A stretch of DNA of 36,881 nucleotides from Aureococcus anophagefferens. Taxonomy: Eukaryota > Sar > Pelagophyceae > Pelagomonadales > Pelagomonadaceae. Numbering within the stretch: position 1 is the stretch's first letter; the number at the start of each line of letters is the position of its first letter. The DNA is taken from NCBI RefSeq assembly GCF_000186865.1, contig NW_008705563.1:321457-358337 (forward strand), in the 5' to 3' direction. Both the position numbers and the translations under genes were made by a program. The notes beneath the pieces were generated by a model. That model ran no database searches, was not told where the DNA came from, and saw only the letters and a list, made by a program, of their open reading frames with translations. Of the stretch, positions 1 to 8,932 are shown piece by piece.

Positions 1-132
1 ACTCTGAGGATCCCCCGGGCGGCGCGCGGAGAAGTCTCGCGGCCTTCAGGACTCCTTCAACTAAGTTACTTGCGAAATCAATCAGGCATGGCGTCGTGAG
101 CTCCAAGGCGGACACCGACACACGTGTGAGTC

Positions 133-1071
133 ATGCTCCGCGCCGCGCTCTGCTTGGCCGTCGCGCCCGCCGCGTCGCTGCGCGGCGCGACGCGGCACGC
201 GCGCGCCGCGTCGCTGCGCGCCGCGTCGCCGAAGCGCCTGGAGTACGACCATCTGTACCACGCGGGCTCGCCCGTCGACGTCTTCAAGCACTGCGTGCTC
301 GTGGCCCTGCTGCGGCGGTGCACGGAGAAGGCGAGCCCGCTGACGTACTGCGAGACGCACGCCGGCCGCGGCCTCTACGCGGTCGGCTCGCCGGAGGCGA
401 AAACGCTCGCGGAGTCCGAGGACGGGCTCGGCGCGCTGCGCGTGCGCGCGCGCGGACGAGGCGAGCTCCACGGGGACATCGCCGCGTTCCTGGGCGCGCA
501 GCGGCCCGACGAGTACGCCGGGTCCGCGGCGCTCGCGGCCGCGGCGCTGCGGCCCGGCGACGCGGCCGTCTTCTTCGAGCGCGACGGCGCGTGCGCGGGC
601 GCGCTCGCCGGCGCCCTGGCCCGCCTCGGCGCGGCGCCGGAGACCACGGTCGAAGCCGCCGACGGCTACGCGGGCGCGCGGCGGCTCCGCGCGCCGACGC
701 GCGGCCTCGTCTTCGTCGACCCGCCCTACCAGTCCGGCAGCGACACGGACCAGTGCGCCGCGCTCTGCGGCCACCTCCGGACGCACTGGCGCGCCGCGCG
801 CGTCGCCATCTGGTACCCGCTCGGCGACGGCGACGGCGCCGCGCGGCGCGCGGACCGGCTCCGCGCGGCCGTCTCCGCGGCCGCGGGCGACGCGGACGTG
901 CTCGACGCGCGGCTCGCCGTGCCCGCGGGCCGGCGGCTCCGGTCGTCGGGCGTGCTCCTCGTCCAGCCGCCCTACGGCTTCGACGACGACCTCGGCGAGC
1001 TGCTCCCGGAGCTCGCGGACCTCCTCGCGGCCGGCGGCGCCGCGGACGTCGCCTGGCTGCGGCGGAGCTAA
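133..1071 (+). CDS. RlmJ-like 23S rRNA (adenine-N6)-methyltransferase, organelle-targeted
   Basis: The 312-residue protein matches the bacterial RlmJ family, which uses S-adenosylmethionine to methylate A2030 of 23S rRNA. Visible family motifs are YDHLYHAGSPVDVFKH at residues 38-53, the SAM-binding stretch ETHAGRGLY near 74-82, and the catalytic DPPY box at 196-199; a later WYPL stretch also fits. RlmJ is about 280 residues; the extra N-terminal ~35 residues are rich in Ala and Arg and poor in acids, like a plastid or mitochondrial targeting peptide. I infer that it acts on organellar ribosomes. The ATG at 133 puts this leader in frame. The gene ends 18 bases from the stop of the next, convergent gene. 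Family assignment is firm; the compartment is inferred. Confidence 0.85.
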   Translation: MLRAALCLAVAPAASLRGATRHARAASLRAASPKRLEYDHLYHAGSPVDVFKHCVLVALLRRCTEKASPLTYCETHAGRGLYAVGSPEAKTLAESEDGLGALRVRARGRGELHGDIAAFLGAQRPDEYAGSAALAAAALRPGDAAVFFERDGACAGALAGALARLGAAPETTVEAADGYAGARRLRAPTRGLVFVDPPYQSGSDTDQCAALCGHLRTHWRAARVAIWYPLGDGDGAARRADRLRAAVSAAAGDADVLDARLAVPAGRRLRSSGVLLVQPPYGFDDDLGELLPELADLLAAGGAADVAWLRRS

Positions 1072-1089
1072 ACAATTTGATGCACGCGA

Positions 1090-1830
1090 TTACAGCGCCG
1101 CGGACTCCTTGGACAGGTCCGCGACGAAGGTCGCGACCTGGTCCCGCTCCATGCGGGAGAAGCGGCGCTGCTGCGACAACAGCGCGCGGCCGTCCTTGTC
1201 CGTGCCCGTCCAGCTCACGTAGATCGTCAGCTTGCACAGCTCCGACACCTTCGCGCCGCCGCTCTTCGCGCATTTGTCGTCGCTCACGACGCACTGCTTC
1301 GACGCGTGCTTGTAGGCGCTGCCGTCGTAGTTGTACTCGTTCTCGACGCAGTCGCGGCTGTCGGCGTCGCAGTCGTAGCAGCCGCTGTCCCACGACACGC
1401 CCGTGACCTTGCCGTCCTCGACGCCGACCTCCGCGAAGAGCACGGGGAACGTGCTCGCGACGCCGTCGTGCGTCGCGCGCCACCGCCGCTGGTAGCTCCG
1501 CTGCGACTCGGTCTGCAGGCTCAGGCTCACGTCCGCCGCGTCGAGCATCGCCTGCGCGCCGGCGACGGCGCCGCCGTAGGGCGTCCAGGCCCGCGCCACC
1601 TCGAGCTTCGAGAAGGCGTCGAGCTCGAGCTTGAAGGGGATGCGCATGTAGGTCGTCCCCGTCTCCCAGTCCAGCGACGAGGCGAGCACGACGCAGACGT
1701 AGGTCGCGTCGCCGAGGGCGAGGGCCGGCGTCCCTCGGCCCGCCACGGTGCAGTCGGCCGCGCAGGCGCCGAGGAAAGCGACGACGAGGGCCGCGCGCAG
1801 GGACCGGCGCGACGGCGCGGCGCCCATCAT
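1090..1830 (-). CDS. Secreted cysteine-containing protein of unknown function
   Basis: I do not recognise this family. The reading frame is open to 1941, but the ATG at 1830 starts a clean signal peptide (two Met, basic ASRRSLR-type n-region, hydrophobic AALVVAFLGACAA), so I prefer it; this gives 246 residues. The mature part has nine cysteines, including a CYDC cluster and a pair near the C terminus, which suggests a disulphide-bonded extracellular or luminal protein. The middle has short beta-like stretches (TYVCVVLASSL, TYMRIPFKLEL). Third codon positions are strongly G or C, as in neighbouring real genes. It is convergent with the methyltransferase gene and divergent from the phospholipase D gene, with about 110 bases between starts. 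Confidence 0.7.
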   Translation of the reverse strand: MMGAAPSRRSLRAALVVAFLGACAADCTVAGRGTPALALGDATYVCVVLASSLDWETGTTYMRIPFKLELDAFSKLEVARAWTPYGGAVAGAQAMLDAADVSLSLQTESQRSYQRRWRATHDGVASTFPVLFAEVGVEDGKVTGVSWDSGCYDCDADSRDCVENEYNYDGSAYKHASKQCVVSDDKCAKSGGAKVSELCKLTIYVSWTGTDKDGRALLSQQRRFSRMERDQVATFVADLSKESAAL

Positions 1831-1939
1831 GCCTCCTCTTGTTAAAAAACTGCAAAAACGCTTTTGCCACTTGTTTTTGTTGGGCATGGCTGGGTAAATG
1901 CTGGGTCTTTCGAGCGCTCTCGCGGCGCTCTGAGCGGTC

Positions 1940-4900
1940 ATGAGCCGCCGTCCCAGCGCGCCGCCGCTGCCGCCGGACGTGCAGGCGTCGCCGATTCAGC
2001 CGCCGCCGGACGACGCGGAGACGGCGGCCGTCATGGCGCTCTCCGACGCGCTGGCCGGCGCCCCTCCGCCGTCGCAGGAAGCGCGGGACGCGGAGACGGC
2101 CGCGACCCTGGCGCTCGCCGACGCGCTCGCCGACGAGCCGCCGCGGCCGCCCGCCGACGCGCCCTTCGGCTTCGACGGCTCCGCGGCGAACGAGACGGGC
2201 GTGAGCCTCTGCCTCGGCGACGCCGCGGTCGGCGCGCCGCCCGGCGGCGCCATGAGCGGCGAGTGGAACGAGTTCGTGCTCTACACCTTCTACCTGGGCT
2301 TCGGCCACCACTCGTGGCGCGTGCGCCTGCGCTTCTCCGACGCCGCGCGCGTCTTCCCGGCGGCCGCGCGCGCGGCGAAGGCGTCCGGCGCGCCGCTGCC
2401 CGAGCCGCCGCGGAAGACGTGGACGCTCCACGAGAAGGACGCGTCGGTCATCGACGAGCGGAGCCGCGCGCTCGCGGCCTACCTCGAGCGCGTCGTCGCG
2501 CGCGCGGACACGTGGGCGCTGCCGGACGTCAAGGAGCTCTTCGAGGTGTCGCCGTCGACGTTCGACGACGCGCTGGGCCCGAGCGGCAAGGAGGGCTACT
2601 GCGTCGTCGCGACGAACGCCGGCGGCGTCAACGTCTTCGGGCCGTCGGGCAGCCGGCGCTGGGTGGTTTTGAAGCCGCGCTACGTCGCGTTCTACGACGC
2701 GAGCGGCTCGGACCCGCGCGCGGGCCGCGGCGGCGCGCGCGGTGTCCTCGTCATCGACGCGACCTTTTCGTTTCGACGGCACGCCAAGGACGCGCGGGAG
2801 GTCGTCCTCGACGGCAACGGCTTCGCGGGCGCCGTCTGCCTCCGGTTCCCGGGCCGCGACGGCGAACGGCGCGCGGCCGAGTGGGCCGAGGCGCTCGAGG
2901 CGACGGTGAAGCGGAGCCGCGAGGGCGTCGCGTGCCGCCACGGGTCCTTCGCGCCGCGCCGCGAGCGGTCCGCGCGCGCCGCGTTCTACGTCGGCGGCCG
3001 CGAGTACTTCGGCGCGCTGCTCGCGGCGATCCGGGGCGCGAGGCGGTCGATTTTTTTGGCGGACTGGCGCATCTACCCGCCCCTCCTGCTGAAGCGGGCG
3101 CCGGACGGCGCGCCCGCGTCCCTGGAGGCCGCGCTGGCGGCCCGCGTCGCCGAGGGCGTCGACGTCTACGTGTTGCTGTACCGCGAGTTCTCCGAGTCGC
3201 TCCAGGCGAAGCACCGGAGCGGCGACCACGCGCGGTCCCTGCGGGCGCTGTCGCGGGACGGCCGGGGCCGCGTCTACGTGCTGCGCCACCCGCGCCACCT
3301 CTCGGCGGGCCAGGTCTTCTGGAGCCACCACGAGAAGGTCTGCGTCGTCGACCAGCGCGTCGCGTTCGTCGGGGGCATGGACCTGTGCGAGGGCCGCTAC
3401 GACGACCTGGCCCACGGCCTGCGCGACGACTGCGAGCCCCACCGCTGGCCCGGGGCCGAGTACTACCAGCCGAACGCGCCGCGGAATTGCGACGACGGCG
3501 ACGACCGGCCGCGCGCCGCGGACGTCGACCGGCGGCGGACGCCGCGGCTGCCCTGGCAGGACGTCGCCGCGGGCGTCGACGGCGGCGCCGCGCTCGACGT
3601 GGCGCTCCACTTCTGCGCGCGCTGGAACCACCACCGCGTCGCGCTCCGGCGGCCGGAGCTGCCGCTGTTGCTACCGCACAGCGACGGGCCGCGGCCGGGC
3701 TTGAAGGCGCGGAGCGGCACGTCCTACGACGGCGACTCGATCTTCGAGGGCCCCGCCTGCGCCTTCATCGACGGCACGTGCCCCCTGCCCCGCGACGCGC
3801 CCGTGGCCGCGGCCGTCCAGGTCGTGAGGAGCGTCGGCCGCTGGTCGCTCGGCGCGGAGCGGCGGGAGACGTCCGCGCACGCGGCCTGGTGCGACGCCAT
3901 CGCCAACGCGGAGCGGTTTTTGTACGTGGAGCAGCAGTTCTGGATCACGTCCCTCGACGAGGACGCCGCGCGCTGGGAGCAGTCCGCGGCGCCCGTCGAC
4001 GGCGACGCGGCCGGCGACGGCGAAGGAGATTTAGTGCCCATCGTCGTGCCCCCGGGCTTCGGGCCGGGCGACGCCTTCGCCGTGCCCCTCGACGGCGACC
4101 GCGTCGTGTCCGTCGTCGTGCCGCCCGGCTGCGGGCCCGGGTCCGCGCTCCAGCTCCGGACGGCGCCGGTCGAGCCCGCGAACGCCCCGGGGACCCCGTC
4201 GCGGGGCCTGCTCGCGCGCGGCGCGGGCTTCGTGGGCGACGTCGCGCGGGCCGCGGGCGCGGCCTACGGGGACGCGACGACGGCCTTCACGTCGGGCGTG
4301 CGGAACCGCGTCGGCCACGCGCTCCTCGAGCGGCTGCGGCGCGCGATCGGGAAAGGCGAGACGTTCCGCGCGCTGCTCGTGCTGCCGCTCCACCCGAACG
4401 GGCGGTTCCTGGACAGCGAGGAGGTGCACGGCGTCATGCAGCAGCAGTTCTGCTCCATCTGCCGGGGCCCGGGGAGCCTGCTGGGCAAGCTCGCGGCCGA
4501 GTTCCCCGCCGTCGACCTCGACCGCTACGTGAAATTCTGCTGCCTCCGGACGTTCCAGGACCTGGACGCGGGGCCGGCGAGCGAGATGGTCTACGTGCAC
4601 AGCAAGCTGCTCGTCGCCGACGACGCCGTGGCCATCGTCGGGAGCGCGAACGTGAACGACCGGAGCTTGCTGGGGGACCGCGACACGGAGGTCTGTTTGG
4701 TCGTCGAGGACCGGGCCGCGGTCCGGGACCTGCGGCTCAAGCTGCTCCGGGCCCACCTGGGCATGGAGCCCCTGCCGGGCCACGGGACGCCGCACGTGGA
4801 CCACTTCGACCGGCCGCACCACCGCAAATGGGACGACGACCTCGACGACCTCGACTCGCCGCGCGTCTGGCAGACGATCCTGGACGTCGTCGCGCTGAAC

Positions 4901-5176
4901 ACGCAGCTCCTCGAGGCGGCCTTCGACGACGTGCCCTGGGACGACGTCGCGACGCTCGCGGACGCCAAGGCCGCGCTGGGGCTGTCGGCCGTGAGCCGCC
5001 ACGTGCGGTCACCGCCGGGCACGGACGGCTGGCGGAACGAGGTCCGCGCGGTCCACAACACGCTCAGCGGCGTCAAGGGCGAGCTCTGCGCGTTCCCGAC
5101 GGACTTCCTCCGCGGCGAGACCCTCGCGCCGTCGCTCCTCGCGAAGCTATTCGTCGGGCGGCGGCTCTTCCAGTAG
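1940..5176 (+). CDS. Phospholipase D, PX-PH type (PLD zeta/PLD1-like)
   Basis: Phosphatidylcholine-hydrolysing phospholipase D of the eukaryotic PX-PH class, 1078 residues. Both catalytic HKD motifs are intact: H464-x-K466-x4-D471 in the first half, and H887-x-K889-x4-D894 followed by GSAN in the second. Before them lie a PX-like region (about residues 100-215, beginning WNEFVLYTFYLG) and a PH-like region (about 215-330, with RRWVVLKPRYVAFYD). Residues 1-80 are low-complexity, Pro/Ala-rich. An insertion at about 699-750, between the HKD halves, carries two copies of a VVPPGxGPG module that PLDs normally lack. Such enzymes make phosphatidic acid on endomembranes and the plasma membrane. The gene appears to be a single exon. 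Identification is firm; the PX and PH boundaries are approximate. Confidence 0.92.
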   Translation: MSRRPSAPPLPPDVQASPIQPPPDDAETAAVMALSDALAGAPPPSQEARDAETAATLALADALADEPPRPPADAPFGFDGSAANETGVSLCLGDAAVGAPPGGAMSGEWNEFVLYTFYLGFGHHSWRVRLRFSDAARVFPAAARAAKASGAPLPEPPRKTWTLHEKDASVIDERSRALAAYLERVVARADTWALPDVKELFEVSPSTFDDALGPSGKEGYCVVATNAGGVNVFGPSGSRRWVVLKPRYVAFYDASGSDPRAGRGGARGVLVIDATFSFRRHAKDAREVVLDGNGFAGAVCLRFPGRDGERRAAEWAEALEATVKRSREGVACRHGSFAPRRERSARAAFYVGGREYFGALLAAIRGARRSIFLADWRIYPPLLLKRAPDGAPASLEAALAARVAEGVDVYVLLYREFSESLQAKHRSGDHARSLRALSRDGRGRVYVLRHPRHLSAGQVFWSHHEKVCVVDQRVAFVGGMDLCEGRYDDLAHGLRDDCEPHRWPGAEYYQPNAPRNCDDGDDRPRAADVDRRRTPRLPWQDVAAGVDGGAALDVALHFCARWNHHRVALRRPELPLLLPHSDGPRPGLKARSGTSYDGDSIFEGPACAFIDGTCPLPRDAPVAAAVQVVRSVGRWSLGAERRETSAHAAWCDAIANAERFLYVEQQFWITSLDEDAARWEQSAAPVDGDAAGDGEGDLVPIVVPPGFGPGDAFAVPLDGDRVVSVVVPPGCGPGSALQLRTAPVEPANAPGTPSRGLLARGAGFVGDVARAAGAAYGDATTAFTSGVRNRVGHALLERLRRAIGKGETFRALLVLPLHPNGRFLDSEEVHGVMQQQFCSICRGPGSLLGKLAAEFPAVDLDRYVKFCCLRTFQDLDAGPASEMVYVHSKLLVADDAVAIVGSANVNDRSLLGDRDTEVCLVVEDRAAVRDLRLKLLRAHLGMEPLPGHGTPHVDHFDRPHHRKWDDDLDDLDSPRVWQTILDVVALNTQLLEAAFDDVPWDDVATLADAKAALGLSAVSRHVRSPPGTDGWRNEVRAVHNTLSGVKGELCAFPTDFLRGETLAPSLLAKLFVGRRLFQ

Positions 5177-5242
5177 TAACACTTTGAAGCGCCGTTTTGC
5201 TCGAGATCGCGGGGCGCGTCGCGGGGCTCCGAGTCCGAGGCG

Positions 5243-5338
5243 TCCTCCGAGAGTCGCAAAAACGCGGGCTTATGCGAAATCGCGGGGCAGTCCTCCGAGA
5301 GTCACAAAAACGCGGGCTTAGTCGAAATCGCGGGGCTC
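5243..5338. repeat. 48-bp tandem duplication spanning the 3' end of a gene
   Basis: Two adjacent 48-bp units, 5243-5290 and 5291-5338, differ at only a handful of positions. The second unit contains the last codons and stop (TAA, complement of 5318-5320) of the leftward gene; the first carries an almost identical copy of that end, including its own TAA in the equivalent place. It is a recent local duplication of a gene terminus plus its 3' flank. Confidence 0.9.
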
Positions 5339-5365
5339 CTCGTCGACGAGGACGTACTCCTCGTC

Positions 5366-5398
<33 letters not shown>

Positions 5399-6223
5399 CG
5401 CGGCCGGCGGCGGCGCGGGCACGCCCGCGGCGTCGCGGTCGCGCTCCCAGGCGCGGATCTGCTCCTCGACGCTGGGCTTGGGCGCGGAGAGGACCGCGTT
5501 GTCGTAGTCGAAGCCCTCGTCGAGGCGGAAGGGCTCGACGGGGTCCGAGGTCACGTCGCCGGCGCGCGGCGGCGGCGGCGGCAGGAACTCCGGGAGCGCC
5601 GCGGCGAGCGCCGCGGCCGGGCGCGTCGGCCCCGGCGGCGGCGGCGGCGGCGGCGCGGAGCCGGGCGACGGCCGGCGCGCGCGCGCGCGGCCGAGGAGGC
5701 GCCGCGGCGTCGACGCCGGCGGCGCCTTGGGCTCGGCCGCGGCGCCGGGCGCGTCGGGCTCGTCGTCGGACGACTCCGGGAGGACGGGCGGCGCGTCGTC
5801 GCCGTCGTCGTCGCCGTCGTCGCCGGCCGTGAAGTTGTCCGTGAGCATGGCGGGCGCGGCCGCGTCGCCCGGGAGCGAGAGGCGGCCGCCGCTCGTCGCG
5901 CGCTCCGACGCGTCCTCGACGGCCTCGTCGGGCGCGGCGACGGTCCCGACGGACGCGCGGTAGATGCGCTCCGCCGCGGCGTCGACCTCGCGCCGCGCGG
6001 CGTCGACGGCGAGCGCGTCGGCCGCGAGCGCCGCGGCGGCGTCCGCGGCGTCCGCGGCGTCCGGCGGGGGCTTCCGCGGCGGCGCGCGCAGCGTCTTGAA
6101 CTGGCTCCGGAAGGCCGACTCCGACTCCGTGCCCGCCGCGAGCGTCGCGTCGAGGGCCGCGTAGCTCGCCGCCTCGAGCCGCGCGATCTCCTCGTCGGTC
6201 GGGCGCCGCCGGACGAACGGCAT
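5318..6223 (-). CDS. Acidic, proline-rich low-complexity protein of unknown function
   Basis: No family recognised. From the ATG at 6223 (MPFVRRRPTDEEIARLEAAS) the protein has 301 residues; an upstream in-frame ATG at 6283 would add 20 low-complexity residues. The first ~110 residues look alpha-helical (DEEIARLEAASYAALDATLA; AARREVDAAAERIY). The centre is Pro/Ala/Asp-rich with a GDDGDDDGDD run. The C terminus has a conserved-looking patch (DPVEPFRLDEGFDYDNAV) and SVEEQIRAWERDRDAAG, then ten consecutive Asp residues encoded by a GTC/GAC microsatellite (about 5360-5400), then EDEEYVLVDEEPRDFD. The acidic tail could bind basic proteins, but that is a guess. Its 3' end is duplicated in tandem. 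Confidence 0.6.
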
Positions 6224-6618
6224 CGCGCGCCTAGGAGGGGCGGCGTCGTCGGCGCGCGCGTCCGCGTGGCGCGCGCGCGGCATGCGCGCGCGGCCCCCTC
6301 AGGTCTCATAATGCTAGGTTCATCGGCGGACGAAGCCCGCGGTCCGCCGCCGAGCGCGCGGGAGGAGGGATGGGGAGTTGGGGGAGCGCGCCGGCGGCGG
6401 GCGCGGCCTTCGCCGGCCAGTCCGCTGAAAGATCTTCATCACCGGGGACGGTTGTGCGATGTGTTTCGCGGACGCTGGAGCGCGTGCGTTCGTGTGCGGT
6501 GCGCGTTTGAGCGCCGGCAGTGGCGGCCCTGGGCGGGAGAGCGAGAGGCTGTGGCAGCTCTTTGCCTGCACTTGCAGGTAAAGTTCAGTTGTAAAGCGTG
6601 GAACATCTGAGGTGGACA
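6224..6618. other. Intergenic region between divergent genes
   Basis: About 395 bases between the acidic orphan (leftward) and the BTB gene (rightward). The middle (about 6460-6600) is less GC-rich than the flanking genes. It should hold both promoters. I see no RNA gene or repeat in it. Confidence 0.5.
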
Positions 6619-7713
6619 ATGGATTCGGATGATCCCGACGCTGCCCCGCGCGACGGCTCGCCGCGGGACGGCCAGTCGCAGCGCGTCGTCAAGCTCAGCG
6701 TCGGCGGGGCCCGGTTCCAGACGACGTTGGGCACGCTGCGGCGCTTCCCCGGGACCTTCCTCGAGGCCATGTTCAGCGGGCGGTTCCCGCGCGTGACCGA
6801 CGACGAGGGCTGGCACTTCATCGACCGCGACGGCACCCACTTCCGCCACATCTTGAATTTCCTGCGGGAGCCGTCCCACTTCGAGTGCGAGGCGTCGCCG
6901 GGCGAGCTGCGGGAGCTGCGGCGCGAGTGCCGCTACTACGGGCTGGACGAGCTCATGTTCCCCGCGCCGGCGGCGCCCGTGGTCTTCTCCTTCCGGGCGA
7001 CGCTCTTCAAGAGCGGCGCGGGCGACACGTACCTCGGTCCGGCGGAGAAGCGCGAGTGCGTCGAGGTCTTCATCGAGCTGCGGAGCGCGGACCGGCGCTG
7101 GTACATGGGCGAGGCCGGCGAGGGCGGCGCCGGCGGGCCCGCGGTCTACTGCGAGCAGTGCCGCTACTGGCTCGACGCCCGGCTCCGCTTCGGCTTCAGC
7201 TCGCGGACGCAGCGCTTGTTCAACGCGATGGCGCCGACGGCGCTCGCGCTCGACGCGTGGAGCGACTGGATCGAGCGGCGCCTCGGGAGGGGCGACGTGC
7301 CGCCGCACGCCTTCGACCTGCGGCCCTGCCCCAAGTGCCGCTCCGTGCTCGCGCTCTTCCCCCAGGACGAGTGCGACATGCCGCTCCGCGCGGCGCGCGG
7401 CGTCGACGCGTCGCTCTGGCCCATCTGCGCGACGAGCGACATCGTCGCCGAGGGGCCCCGGGGCGGCCGCCGCGCGGCCTGGGCCGCGGCCGTGGACCCG
7501 TCCAACGAGCGCGACGTGAATTTGGACGTCCGCGTCGTCGAGCGCGACGTCGCGCTCGAGGTCGTCGACCCCGGCGGCGCGCCGGCGCGGCCGCCCCTCC
7601 CGCGCCCCCAGTCCGACGAGAACTTCGACGAGACGGGCTCCGTCGGCGAGGCCTGGGCCGCCGCGGTCCGCGACGGCGCGACGTCGCCCGCGGTCGGCGC
7701 GCTCCGCGGCTAG
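6619..7713 (+). CDS. BTB/POZ (T1/KCTD-like) domain protein
   Basis: Residues about 20-110 form a potassium-channel-tetramerisation-type BTB domain: VVKLSVGGARFQTTLGTLRR, then GTFLEAMFSGRFPR, then FIDRDGTHFRHILNFLR, then the ELRRECRYYGLDEL helix. Such domains oligomerise and often act as adaptors for cullin-3 ubiquitin ligases. The C-terminal ~250 residues match nothing I know; they hold two Cys pairs (CEQC, CPKC) that could bind zinc, and a Pro-rich acidic tail. The first in-frame ATG is at 6619; the frame extends seven codons upstream but only to a GTG. The 364-residue protein is a single exon, convergent with the zinc-finger gene (about 100 bases between stops). It has no transmembrane segments, so it is not a channel. 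Confidence 0.82.
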   Translation: MDSDDPDAAPRDGSPRDGQSQRVVKLSVGGARFQTTLGTLRRFPGTFLEAMFSGRFPRVTDDEGWHFIDRDGTHFRHILNFLREPSHFECEASPGELRELRRECRYYGLDELMFPAPAAPVVFSFRATLFKSGAGDTYLGPAEKRECVEVFIELRSADRRWYMGEAGEGGAGGPAVYCEQCRYWLDARLRFGFSSRTQRLFNAMAPTALALDAWSDWIERRLGRGDVPPHAFDLRPCPKCRSVLALFPQDECDMPLRAARGVDASLWPICATSDIVAEGPRGGRRAAWAAAVDPSNERDVNLDVRVVERDVALEVVDPGGAPARPPLPRPQSDENFDETGSVGEAWAAAVRDGATSPAVGALRG

Positions 7714-7811
7714 GCGCGCTTTTTTGCATCGTGGGATATCGCGGCAGGAACGAGACGCCCCGCGGGCGCCCCTCCACCCGGGCCGGCGGGACACGCGACA
7801 CGCCGCGTCGC

Positions 7812-8673
7812 TTAGTCGTCGGGGATCTCGGGCCAGTTGCCACCGCGCTCGTCGGCGCGTCGCCAGCACGGCGGCCCGCGCTCGCGCCAGAACCGCGCGT
7901 CCGACGTCCAGCCGCCCGCCGCGCGGCCGAGGCCCGGCAGGCCCGGGAGCTCGCGCGCGGACACGACGCAGCCGACGGCGTGCGTCGCGAGGAAGCTCCG
8001 GCGGAACGTCTCGCCGCAGCCCGCGGGGCACGCGACGTCGTAGTCCTCGAGCCAGGGCGCGGCGCATTTGTGGCGGCCCGCGCGCGTCGTCGCCGCGCCG
8101 CACGTCGCGCAGCGGAGCTCCGCGTGGCACGCGCCGTAGTGCGCGTCGAGGTCGCAGCGCCGCACGAAGGTCCGGCGGCCGTACTCGCGGTTCGGCCAGT
8201 AGTCGCTCCGCCGCAGGCCGCAGGTCATGCAGGCCACCGCGTAGGCCGTCCAGGGCGCGCCGCCGCAGGCCTACCGCATGCGTCGGCCACGATGTTTCAT
8301 CGGTTTCCCGCCCGAAATCGCTCGAAACTCGTCGCGGGACGCCGCCGCGCGCGAACGCGAGGATGACGTCGGCGACGTCGTCGTTGCGCGCGATGCGGCC
8401 GACGAGGAGCCGCAGCGTGGCGCCGAGCTGGGGCGCGTTCTGGAGCGCGTCGCGCTGGCGCCGCGACCGTGCCACGCAGACCGAGGCGTGGTCCGTCGCG
8501 CAGGGCGTGATGGCGAGGCCGCAGCGCGCGCAGGGGCTGCTGGGGCAGCGCCGGCAGGCGTAGGGGGACGGCGGGCAGGGGGGGCGCGTCCCGAGCGGCG
8601 GGATCGACCCGCCCTTCCTGACATCCCAGCGCAACGCGATCGGGCAGCACGGCTCGAGGAGGGGGGCTGCCAT
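7812..8673 (-). CDS. Two-exon zinc-finger protein (TRAF-type-like, Cys/His-rich)
   Basis: Two open segments join across a short intron. Exon 1, 8673-8329, encodes a Cys cluster (PYACRRCPSSPCARCGLAITPC, near residues 38-58) and a helical part (LGATLRLLVGRIARNDDVADVILAFARGG). Exon 2, 8270-7812, adds repeated Cys/His pairs: CMTCGL, CDLDAHYGACH, CATCG, HKC, CPAGCGETFRRSFLATHAVGC, spaced as in TRAF-type zinc fingers. The intron, 8271-8328 (58 nt), starts GTTTCG and ends GGTAG; a donor 12 bases upstream (GTCCCG) is also in phase 0. An in-frame TAG sits directly at the acceptor, so exon 2 cannot be read without splicing. Total is about 267 residues. Role unknown; TRAF-like fingers usually mediate protein contacts. 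Confidence 0.7.
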
Positions 8674-8932
8674 GCCGATTTTGTTGGGGGGGGCAACCTG
8701 GGGGATACATAGGCTAGTAGCCTAGTTAGGATCCGCTGGGCGGCCACATCGAGCAGACGCGTCGAAGGTCAGCTCACGTGGCTCCAGCAGCGACAGCCTT
8801 CACGCAGCCACCGGACGCGATCTGCGCGCCCTCTCACGCCCCCGACACCCGCACGAGCCCCCTCGCTCGTCCCCGCAGCTCCCCGAAGCGCGGCGCCGGA
8901 AGAGACCCCGTCTTCACTCGTCCCACGTCATC

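Noticed and set aside
284..3634. A 1116-codon open frame on the minus strand across RlmJ and PLD
   Set aside because: Shadow of GC-rich coding on the other strand; Arg/Ala-rich, no domains, and it overlaps genes with clear motifs.
6598..6618. BTB gene starting at 6598
   Set aside because: That codon is GTG; the first ATG in frame is 6619.
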